Below, one piece after another: positions 30,029 through 38,620 of a DNA stretch of 58,303 nt. Origin of the DNA: Mesostigma viride (taxonomy: Eukaryota > Streptophyta > Mesostigmatophyceae > Mesostigmatales > Mesostigmataceae). Within the stretch, counting starts at the first letter, position 1. Every line of letters starts with the position of its first letter. The translations under genes and the position numbers were made by a program. The stretch covers positions 1-58,303 of the forward strand of contig RPFO01000803.1 in assembly GCA_009746045.1 (NCBI GenBank). The letters are read 5' to 3'. The notes below the pieces were generated by a model. That model was not told where the DNA came from and ran no database searches. It saw only the letters and a list, made by a program, of their open reading frames with translations.

Positions 30029-31831
30029 GGTGCTGGCATGCGTGGATGGGTGTCATGGGGTGCTGGCATGCATGGATGGGTGTCATGGGGTGCTGGCATG
30101 CATGGATGGGTGTCATGGGGTGCTGGCATGCATGGATGGGTGTAATGGGGTGCTGGCATGCATGGATGGGTGTAATGGGGTGCTGGCATGCGTGGATGGG
30201 TGTCATGGGGTGCTGGCATGCATGGATGGGTGTCATGAGGTGCTGGCATGCATGGATGGGTGTCATGGGGTGCTGGCATGCATGGATGGGTGTCATGGGG
30301 TGCTGGCATGCATGGATGGGTGTCATGGGGTGCTGGCATGCGTGGATGGGTGTCATGGGGTGCTGGCATGCATGGATGGGTGTCATGGGGTGCTGGCATG
30401 CATGGATGGGTGTAGTGGGGTGCTGGCATGCATGGATGGGTGTCATGGGGTGCTGGCATGCATGGATGGGTGTCATGGGGTGCTGGCATGCATGGATGGG
30501 TGTAGTGGGGTGCTGGCATGCGTGTATGGGTGTCATGGGGTGCTGGCATGCATGGATGGGTGTCATGGGGTGCTGGCATGCATGGATGGGTGTAATGGGG
30601 CGCTGGCATGCGTGGATGGGTGTAGTGGGGTGCTGGCATGCGTGGATGGGTGTAGTGGGGTGCTGGCATGCATGGATGGGTGTCATGGGGTGCTGGCATG
30701 CATGGATGGGTGTCATGGGGCGCTGGCATGTATGGATGGGTGTCATGGGGTGCTGGCATGCATGGATGGGTGTAATGGGGTGCTGGCATGCATGGATGGG
30801 TGTAGTGGGGCGCTGGCATGCATGGATGGGTGTCATGGGGTGCTGGCATGCATGGATGGGTGTAATGGGGCGCTGGCATGCGTGGATGGGTGTAGTGGGG
30901 TGCTGGCATGCATGGATGGGTGTCATGAGGTGCTGGCATGCATGGATGGGTGTCATGGGGTGCTGGCATGCATGGATGGGTGTCATGGGGTGCTGGCATG
31001 CATGGATGGGTGTCATGGGGTGCTGGCATGCGTGGATGGGTGTCATGGGGTGCTGGCATGCATGGATGGGTGTCATGGGGTGCTGGCATGCATGGATGGG
31101 TGTAGTGGGGTGCTGGCATGCATGGATGGGTGTCATGGGGTGCTGGCATGCATGGATGGGTGTCATGGGGTGCTGGCATGCATGGATGGGTGTAGTGGGG
31201 TGCTGGCATGCGTGTATGGGTGTCATGGGGTGCTGGCATGCATGGATGGGTGTCATGGGGTGCTGGCATGCATGGATGGGTGTAATGGGGCGCTGGCATG
31301 CGTGGATGGGTGTAGTGGGGTGCTGGCATGCGTGGATGGGTGTAGTGGGGTGCTGGCATGCATGGATGGGTGTCATGGGGTGCTGGCATGCATGGATGGG
31401 TGTCATGGGGCGCTGGCATGTATGGATGGGTGTCATGGGGTGCTGGCATGCATGGATGGGTGTAATGGGGTGCTGGCATGCATGGATGGGTGTAGTGGGG
31501 CGCTGGCATGCATGGATGGGTGTCATGGGGTGCTGGCATGCATGGATGGGTGTAATGGGGCGCTGGCATGCGTGGATGGGTGTAGTGGGGTGCTGGCATG
31601 CGTGGATGGGTGTAGTGGGGTGCTGGCATGCATGGATGGGTGTCATGGGGTGCTGGCATGCATGGATGGGTGTCATGGGGCGCTGGCATGTATGGATGGG
31701 TGTCATGGGGTGCTGGCATGCATGGATGGGTGTCATGGGGTGCTGGCATGCATGGATGGGTGTCATGGGGTGCTGGCATGCGTGGATGGGTGTCATGGGG
31801 TGCTGGCATGCATGGATGGATGTAGTGGGGT
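30029..31831. repeat. 30-bp minisatellite, array D (about 60 units) with a 690-bp higher-order repeat
   Basis: The rare variant CGTGTATGGG occurs at 30521 and 31211, and the pair of GCGTGGATGGGTGTAG units at 30601 and 31291. Both are exactly 690 bp (23 units) apart, so blocks of 23 units were duplicated. Confidence 0.95.
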
Positions 31832-32770
31832 GAACCATGAAAAAAAGCACGCAACACACCACGCGTCGTACCTTTTTATAGATGTTTCTTTTTTTTTTAT
31901 GGGGCCGGCCGGGGGCGGCGGTGGCGGCAAAAATGAAGCTAGTGACACCGCGCAGATGACGCCGTGAACATGTCGCGTTGTACCGTAGAAGATACGAACA
32001 AAAAACAAAACACGAAAAAAGAGAGGCGGACCGCATATGACAGGGAAGAAAAAAAGTCAGACACACAGCCTGTGTTATCTGGCATGCATAAATACATGTG
32101 GTGTGGTGCTGGCATGCATAAATACATGTGCCAGCAAACCTGAGCTGCAAGGGAGCGAGAAAACCAAGAAAAAAAGCACGCAACACACCACGCGTCGTAC
32201 CTTTTACAGATAGATGTTTCTTTTTTTTAATGGGGCCGGCCGGGGGCGGCGGTGGCGGCAAAACTGAAGCTAGTGACACCGCGCAGATGACGCCGTGAAC
32301 ATGTCGCGTTGTACCGTAGAAGATACGAACAAAAAACAAAACACGAAAAAAGAGAGGCGGACCGCATATGACAGGGAAGAAAAAAAGTCAGACACACAGC
32401 CTGTGTTATCTGGCATGCATAAATACATGTGGTGTGGTGCCGGCATGCATAAATACATGTGCCAGCAAACCTGAGCTGCAAGGGAGCGAGAAAACCAAGA
32501 AAAAAAGCACGCAACACACCACGCGTCGTACCTTTTATAGATAGATGTTTCTTTTTTTTAATGGGGCCGGCCGGGTGCGGCGGTGGCGGCAAAACTGAAG
32601 CTAGTGACACCGCGCAGATGACGCCGTGAACATGTCGCGTTGTACCGTAGAAGATACGAACAAAAAACAAAACACGAAAAAAGAGAGGCGGACCACATAT
32701 GACAGGGACGAAAAAAAGTCAGACACACAGCCTGTGTTATCTGGCATGCATAAATACATGTGGTGTGGTG
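31832..32770. repeat. Spacer copies 4-6 in direct tandem, period about 331 bp
   Basis: Three spacers follow one another with the minisatellite reduced to a single partial unit (GGTGCTGGCATGCATAAATA or GGTGCCGGCATGCATAAATA) joined to GTGCCAGCAAACCTGAGCTG. The two partial units start at 32104 and 32435, 331 bp apart. Array and spacer have thus been copied together. Confidence 0.9.
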
Positions 32771-33460
32771 CCGGCATGCATAAATATCAACGTTATTAAC
32801 CAAGAATGGCAGCCGGGGGAAAGATGTCGACTACATTGCAGGCCGGAAAAAACGATCATACGGAACTGGCATGGCAAGAAAACCCAGCAACCCAGCAACG
32901 CAGCTATAAAGCCCAGAAAAGAAAACATGCACGACAGCCTGCTTCAATAATGCATTGATTCCAACAAATGAATAAGTGGGGCTGCCATTCGTACCTTTTT
33001 TTCTTTTTCCGGGGTTTACTCGATACAGGGCGCACGCAAGGATGCTGCACACAATTAAAGGCACAATTAAAGGCATACACCATAAGCAAGCGAATCAGTT
33101 GACGGGCTAAACACAATTAAAGCAAACGCGACGTTCAGAATCACAGCTACAATTTCTGATTCTTCTAGCCCGTCAACGAGCTGCTTGTGGACAACTATCT
33201 GTCAAAAGCATCCATGTACATCCGCCATTGCTCACCTCTTTCTTCACTCCGAATAGCGACAATGGCTTTGCTCAGTTGAATATGGCTGTCGGGTTGCTAA
33301 TATCGTTGTCACTTTCGGCCGATGTCGCGAATACCCGCCGTTGATGCTCGGGTGCAAGGTGCATCCACGGTGTCGGTCTTCCAGGAGGGCTGGAAAGCGC
33401 CAACGCAGCACCTGCAATTCAAATTCCCTGGTGCTGGTATGCCGACGCGCAAATGGAATG
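32771..33460. other. Unique sequence, no gene seen
   Basis: No convincing coding region. A short direct repeat (GCACAATTAAAGGCA) occurs near 33048-33074, and CCCGTCAAC-like words of opposite orientation near 33100 and 33170. Confidence 0.4.
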
Positions 33461-33485
33461 GCGCGGCGCCTAAAAGGCGCCGCGC
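33461..33485. repeat. GC-rich hairpin 1
   Basis: GCGCGGCGCC, loop TAAAA, then GGCGCCGCGC: a perfect 10-bp stem with a 5-base loop. Confidence 0.9.
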
Positions 33486-33517
33486 GCGGGAAAAAAATTG
33501 ACGCGCCAAACGATATG

Positions 33518-33542
33518 GCGCGGCGCCGTCCCGGCGCCGCGC
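33518..33542. repeat. GC-rich hairpin 2, same stem as hairpin 1
   Basis: GCGCGGCGCC, loop GTCCC, then GGCGCCGCGC. The stem is identical to that at 33461 and only the loop differs, so the arms may also cross-pair. Confidence 0.9.
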
Positions 33543-33605
33543 TGAAAAATACTTGCAGTCGCAACTGTGACGTGGCGCTGCAGACCACACGGTAGGGAAT
33601 TCGCA

Positions 33606-33621
33606 GCGCCATATATGGCGC
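33606..33621. repeat. 16-bp perfect palindrome GCGCCATATATGGCGC
   Basis: Perfect dyad with more GGCGCCAC and GTGGCGC words on both sides (33570-33665), about 150 bp upstream of a TATA-like word. Confidence 0.85.
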
Positions 33622-33765
33622 CACGCCGACTCCTGACGCCGTGTGGCGCCACATGGACGCGGCGCTGCACACAGCTCGAGCCCATTTTTTCACATTCCTG
33701 CTACCTGATTGGACGCCTGGCGGAGGAAGCTTTTCACGGCGCGACGCCGAGGGGCTTCAAAAACG

Positions 33766-33773
33766 TATATAAG
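33766..33773 (+). promoter_or_regulatory. TATA-like box TATATAAG
   Basis: Lies about 65 bp upstream of the A-box-like word of the Pol III-like unit and just downstream of the GC palindrome cluster. Confidence 0.45.
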
Positions 33774-33825
33774 CAGGCAAAATTTCTCCGAAATTTAATG
33801 AACGAGCGCGACGCGGAGACCATGC

Positions 33826-33943
33826 TAGTGTGCGGAACTGGTGAACCACACCGGTACGGGACAGATTCTTGGCTGATCCTCGTAGTACCTCGTGAACACG
33901 TCTAGTAGGCCCGGGTTCAACTCCCGTCGTAACATTTTTTTTT
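33826..33943 (+). ncRNA. tRNA-like or tRNA-derived Pol III unit, not a functional tRNA
   Basis: An A-box-like word (TGCGGAACTGG, 33831-33841) resembles the D-arm of leucine tRNAs. A B-box-like word (GGTTCAACTCC, 33914-33924) has a 4-bp T-stem around it, and a run of nine T (33935-33943) would end Pol III transcription. The 5' and 3' ends do not form an acceptor stem, so it is not a working tRNA. It could be a tRNA-derived SINE head or a decayed leucine tRNA. Confidence 0.4.
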
Positions 33944-34440
33944 GGGTTGGTGTGGCAAGCCTATAAAGCAATCCGCAAACCACTACACGGCTGGTAAGAT
34001 TTAATATAATTAGCAACCTAATAGCTATATCAAAAATGTTTATGGGCATGGAAATTTTTAATATGTTGATATTAGACTGCAATGAAACGAATATGCAACC
34101 TGCCCCCCGATGTTTAATACAATAATTATTATTATTATTTGTGGCATGAATATAATAATTGTGTAAAATACAATGCTATGTGCAATATATTGCTGGTATG
34201 CCATGCAATTGTAACCAACAGGTGCAAGACCAAAAGGCGTCTTCAGGGCCCACTGCTGCAAACAAGAGCTATGGCGGCGGGAGGTGCGTGCAGGGTTACG
34301 GATTTACGGGGTTGTTGACCACCAAATTTGTTGTTACGTGTGTTATGGAAACATTTCAGTCGAATTTCTGGATTCCAACGGTCGTTAAGGTTATAAAAAG
34401 TGCGTTGGGATTCGGAAATTCACTTTCTGGCGTGTAAAAA
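33944..34440. other. AT-rich intergenic, no gene seen
   Basis: AT-rich sequence between the Pol III-like unit and the 62-bp array, with a TTATTATTATTATTTG run near 34126-34141. A mutated palindrome (CCAACGGTCGTTAAGG) lies near 34376. Confidence 0.4.
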
Positions 34441-35060
34441 ATGCAGGTGTTGGCGAGTTTTCGGCCCGCTTTCAGGGGTCCAACGGCCGTTGGGTGTCTA
34501 AAATGCATGTGTTAGCGTGTTTCCGGCCCACTTTCAGGGGCCCAACGGCCATTGGACGTCGAAAATGCATGTAAAGGGCGTGTTTCAGGCCCACTTTCAG
34601 GGGTCCAACGGCCGTTGGGTGTAAAAAATGCATGTGTTGGCGTGTTTTCGGCCCGCTTTCAGGGGTCCAACGGCCGTTGGGTGTCGAAAATGCATGTGTT
34701 GGCGTGTTTCAGGCCCACTTTCAGGGGTCCAACGGCCGTTGGGTGTCGAAAATGCATGTGTTGGCGTGTTTTCGGCCCGCTTTCAGGGGTCCAACGGCCG
34801 TTGGGTGTCGAAAATGCATGTGTTGCGTGTTTCAGGCCCACTTTCAGGGGTCCAACGGCCGTTGGGTGTCGAAAATGCATGTGTTGGCGTGTTTTCGGCC
34901 CGCTTTCTGGGGTCCAACGGCCGTTGGGTGTCGAAAATGCATGTGTTGGCGTGTTTCAGGCCCACTTTCGGGGGTCCAACGGCCGTTGGGTGTCGAAAAT
35001 GCATGTGTTGGCGTGTTTCAGGCTTACTTTCAGGGGTCCAACGGCCGTTGGGACGTACAA
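34441..35060. repeat. 62-bp tandem array upstream of the transposase-like gene
   Basis: Ten units, each with the palindrome (one reads CCAACGGCCATTGG) followed by GTGTCGAAAATGCATGTGTT and preceded by GGCCCGCTTTCAGGGGT or GGCCCACTTTCAGGGGT. The two unit types alternate through part of the array. It ends about 60 bp before the first coding exon and may be a 5' intron or promoter. Confidence 0.95.
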
Positions 35061-35121
35061 ATTGGGTAATTGTTGGAAAGCAATAATTTGATAAAATGTC
35101 AAAACTTCGTCTGGATTCTGT

Positions 35122-36288
35122 ATGCGCGCGGATGCAGGTGAAGCGCACAACAAAGACCAAAGTCTCAAGTACGTCGAGATCAAGGGCAACCAACTTGCCC
35201 TCGACATGGCCAGCGCAATGGAATACTTGCTGAAGGACAACAATCACAAGACTGAAAACACGAAAACTGCAGTAGGCTTGAGGGCGCTTGAGCGGCTGCC
35301 AGGTGCGGTTGTGAAGGTTATGGGGAAACAGTACCGCCCTGCGCTGAAAAGAAAGGCGTCGGAGTCCTTCGCTCAGGAGGTTGTCGCTAATATCGTGCAA
35401 GGTTTCCAGGAATTGGGCAAGTCGGATGAGCACAGGAACGCGAAGTGCGCTGTGCTGTCAATGTGCTTGGGAAAGGACGGCATGAACAATCAAGGGCATT
35501 GCACTCTCGCGCGGCTGCTTCACGTCACGCCCAAGGATATCCAGACCGCAAGGGGAATGAGGATGGGGGGCGACCTTCCCGCCCTGAAGGCGCCCCCTCG
35601 TGCTTTACGGTCGGACAAGTTTCCGGAGGAGGTCAAAGAAATCGTCGGGAGTTACTGGTTGTCAGACCTAAACACGAGGGCGTCTCCCAACCATAAGGAC
35701 GTGGTCAATGAGTTCGAAAGGAAGGGAAACGCCAGGATTCTCATTTCCTCCCAGGGCGGAAGGTACTATTTGGACTCGCTTGAAACGATTTACAAGCGGT
35801 TCTGTTCTGACGCGTCGCCGTACAAGGGAGGTATCGTGACGACTGCGGACGGGACAAGGTACAAGGTGGGGTACACGAAGTTCGTGGAGTTCATGCCCAA
35901 GTGCGTAAAGGGCGTGTGGAAGGACCGGGACTTGTGCGCATGCGAAAAGCACGTCGTCTTCGAGTCTCTGCTCTCTGCCTTCACCAAAGGCGTCAAGGAG
36001 TTGAAGAGCACGCTGGAGATCGAGGAGAGGGAGGGTATCCCTTCCGTGCCTGACAATGCCCATGATTTCGTTCGACGTTTCACCTGCCACAGGGCTGAGA
36101 GGGGGGAGGGGGGGCAAGGAGGGGGGAGGACGGGCGGCCCGTTCGTTAACGTCCCAATGAACTGCTTGGAAGGGACGTGCAACGAGTGTGGGATTTCCGA
36201 GTTCATCGTGACGGACCAGATGAAGGGGTGGACAAAGAAGTACACGTGGTTCGACTTCATAAAGGAGGGCACAGCGCCCCGTGGGACG
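35122..36288 (+). CDS. DDE-transposase-like protein, exon 1
   Basis: About 389 codons from ATG 35122 to the donor GGGACG|GTAAGC. An acceptor-like GATGCAG at 35135 means that upstream exons may exist. Motifs fit the N-terminal half of a transposase-like family that I know from animal genomes: a helical region (LARLLHVTPKDIQTARGMR), a tyrosine-rich block (GGRYYLDSLETIYKRF), VGYTKFVEFMPKCVKG with following CACEKHV, and a cysteine pair (CLEGTCNECG). The catalytic half is in exon 2. It is the only convincing gene on the plus strand. No terminal inverted repeats were found by eye. It could be an active element, a domesticated gene or a relic. Confidence 0.7.
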
Positions 36289-36544
36289 GTAAGCATGTAT
36301 ATTTGCATCGTTGAATATATATATGTAGACTTTCATACTTCCAACGGCCGTTGGCGTTGGGAAATTCCCAGCTGCTGACTTCCATTCTTCGGTCAATCCA
36401 TGGTGCGCGGGCATGTATATTTGCATCGTTGAATATATATATGTAGACTTTCATACTTCCAACGGCCGTTGGCGTTGGGAAATTCCCAGCTGCTGACTTC
36501 CATTCTTCGGTCATTCCATGGTGCGCGGGTGTGTTGTGTTGCAG
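36289..36544 (+). repeat. Intron 1: two tandem copies of a 118-bp palindrome-bearing unit
   Basis: GTAAGC donor and GTTGCAG acceptor, phase 0 on both sides. The intron is two nearly identical units (GCATGTATATTTGCATCGTT ... GGTGCGCGG), each with one CCAACGGCCGTTGG. Almost the entire intron is this duplication. Confidence 0.85.
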
Positions 36545-37300
36545 GAGGAGGATGTGGCGCCGCAAATGAACCTGCAGCAAAAACTCATCAAGTCAACCCT
36601 CTCGGAGCTCCATGAACTCATTACGGCGCGCTTCCCGGAATTCGCCATTCACGTCCATACATGGGCCTGGCAGCACCACGCTTACAAGGAGTGCATTGAC
36701 GTGATGCCGCTGGGAACGGTGGTGGTCCTGATGGACTACTCGGAGAACTATTCGGACCACCTGCAGAAACAGTTGCAGGCGCAGTACTGGTACCCAAGTA
36801 GTTACGTCCTGATGCCGGTGATCGTGATGTACCGTGATCCCGTATCGCTGGAAATCAAAAGGGTGAAGCACGATTACATGGGGAAGGACGTACCGAGGAA
36901 TGCCCAGACCCTGGAGTTCGTGATGAAGAATACCCTTAAGGTGCTGAGGGAGGAGGGGGTGGAGGTGAGGAACTGGATCAGTTGGTCCGACAACTGTAAG
37001 GAGCAGTTCCAATCCCGGTATGTGGTGGCGATGGCTGCGGACCTGCTCGAGGCCGACCCCGACTTGGACACATTGGAGTGGAACTACTCATGTGCAGGAC
37101 ATGGGAAGGGGGAGTCGGACGGGGAGGGGGGGACGGTGAAAAGCATCCTCAAAAGAGCGCAGATGCAGGAGGACAATCGGAACCTGAATACGGTGGAGGC
37201 ACTGGTGGCCTACCTGAACCGGGATTGGAGAACCGGCAAAGACTCGAGTCGACCATCGGCACAATCGGACGTGGTTCGACGGGCATTTCTTCTCGATAAC
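36545..37300 (+). CDS. DDE-transposase-like protein, exon 2 (catalytic region)
   Basis: 252 codons in phase with exon 1. It carries three acidic landmarks: D64 in VVLMDYSENY, D149 in WISWSDNCKEQFQS and the cluster around D192 in GHGKGESDGEGGTVKS. In the animal relatives I know, these places read DFSENY, SDGxxxQYK and GKGPCDGxGG, which suggests an RNase H-like DDE/D nuclease fold. The block between (YPSSYVLMPVIVMYRD, VKHDYMGKDVPRNAQTLEFV) also follows the family pattern. All proposed catalytic acids are present, so activity is not excluded. The superfamily name is uncertain. Confidence 0.7.
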
Positions 37301-37600
37301 GTAAGTAAAGACAGTTGCTTTCTGGTGGTCAAGTGCAGTTCTATAATTTGTCTCTGGTTACACTTTACAGAGGACAGCTTCCTTGATGCAGTTTGAAGTT
37401 TCATAAGGCCAACGGCCGTTGGAGCTGGAAAATCATATAATTGTAGAGTGCCAACGGCCGTTGGAGTTGAGAAATGTACTTATAAAGTTTCCAAGGGCCA
37501 ACGGCCGTTGGAGTTTGGAAATCTTATAATTGTTGAGTGCCAACGGCCGTTGGAGTTGGGAAATGTGCTGTGATGTTGTTTCATGGATTTACAATTGCAG
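37301..37600 (+). repeat. Intron 2: carries four palindromes
   Basis: Donor ATAAC|GTAAGT and acceptor ACAATTGCAG|ATTCCC, phase 0. Four palindrome copies at about 37408-37556, each followed by GAGCTGG, GAGTTGA, GAGTTTG or GAGTTGG, form a 45-47-bp tandem array. Confidence 0.85.
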
Positions 37601-38268
37601 ATTCCCACGTCCGGTAAGGAGCGAGGCCCGATCCGAGATATCTCCACGGCACACCAGTGGCGACTGGACAAAAAGGGCGAGCAGGTCGAGGTGGTTCAGC
37701 TCAGGCGTTTTTCATGCTTCAGTTGTGCGGAGTGCCGAGAGGGCAAGTGGAGGACATGCCCAAATGATTGGAGCAGCTCGTCGTGGACTGTAAAACTCCA
37801 GGCGAGTAAGTCGCGGAACCCCACGCGATATCCGGGAACCCGCCTGAACCACCTTCAAACGGCAAGAAACGAGTTGGGGCGTGGTTTGCAGGAGGGGGAG
37901 GCCGTCGCAGTCGCATCTGAGAGGGGGCACAAGGACCATGTGCCCGACCACCCGTACTGGTTGGCGAAAGTTGTTCGAGTCGCCCACCAACTCGACAAGG
38001 ATGAGTGTTTAAACAAACATACCGGGGGGGGGGCGAGGTTTTTAAGAAAGGCAACTGGGTAATGTACGTAAAATACTTCGAGAGGTGCTCCTCCTCCGGA
38101 TCGGACGCCCGACGCTTCTTCTGGAACCCAGACGACCGAGAACCCTTAACTGCAATCGTGTGCTACCTGAGCGTCGCAAAGGTCACGAAGGGCAAGTGGG
38201 AAGGACATCCGGACAACACGCGACAGGGCTGGTTCACAATTGCGAAGAAGGTGGACGCCGAAATTACG
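37601..38268 (+). CDS. DDE-transposase-like protein, exon 3, broken at a G10 run
   Basis: Continues in phase from exon 2 (IPTSGKERGPIRD). It carries LRRFSCFSCAECREGKWRTC, a Cys-rich segment, and DHPYWLAKVVRVAHQLDKD. The frame breaks at ten G (38024-38033). The other frame goes on as GEVFKKGNWVMYVKYFER and RFFWNPDDREPLTAIVCYL, ending at donor ATTACG|GTACGT, after which a last short exon is not identified. The break fits a one-base homopolymer indel. The Cys segment followed by a Trp/Tyr-rich module matches the C-terminal part of the family. Confidence 0.6.
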
Positions 38269-38620
38269 GTACGTCATTCCAAACATAACTGTGTAAAATT
38301 GGTGTTTGTATGTCCCATGTGTTTTTTTGTCGACGTTCGTTCACCTTACTACTACATTACATACGGGGCAATGGCAGCCTATACTTTAGCTTGGCTGAAT
38401 GGCGCAGTTCGCATATCTTAATTTCTCAAAGCCAACGGCCGTTGGACTTACGAAACTGGACAAGTGCCAAGTGCGGATTGGGTACTATTATTGTTGAGGA
38501 TGACCAGTTGTGTTTATATATTTTTGCATGGTGGCGGATGACTTGGCGTGTTGTTGCATTTTTACATACGGGTGTATGGTAGGCCTTAAACCCTAAACCC
38601 CTACACTCCTAAACCATGTT
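38269..38620 (+). other. Intron or 3' flank with one palindrome; last exon not found
   Basis: Follows the donor at 38269. One palindrome copy lies near 38431-38444 and a mutated-telomere-like word at 38585-38614. No clear next exon before the GT-rich satellite begins, so the gene may be truncated. Confidence 0.45.
38585..38614. repeat. Degenerate telomere-like repeat (CCCTAAA type)
   Basis: TTAAACCCTAAACCCCTAC followed by ACTCCTAAACC, resembling the plant and green-algal telomere unit on its C-rich strand. Short and imperfect. Confidence 0.5.

Noticed and set aside
25814-31831. CRISPR-like regular array
   Set aside because: Units are contiguous with no unique spacers, and the setting is eukaryotic.
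25408-32339. Long frames with the 10-residue repeat PMTPIHACQH, or VLACMDGCHG on the other strand
   Set aside because: Translations of the 30-bp minisatellite. Variants do not avoid amino-acid changes, and several frames on both strands are open together.
38585-38614. True chromosome end
   Set aside because: The telomere-like text is short and imperfect, and unrelated sequence continues on both sides.
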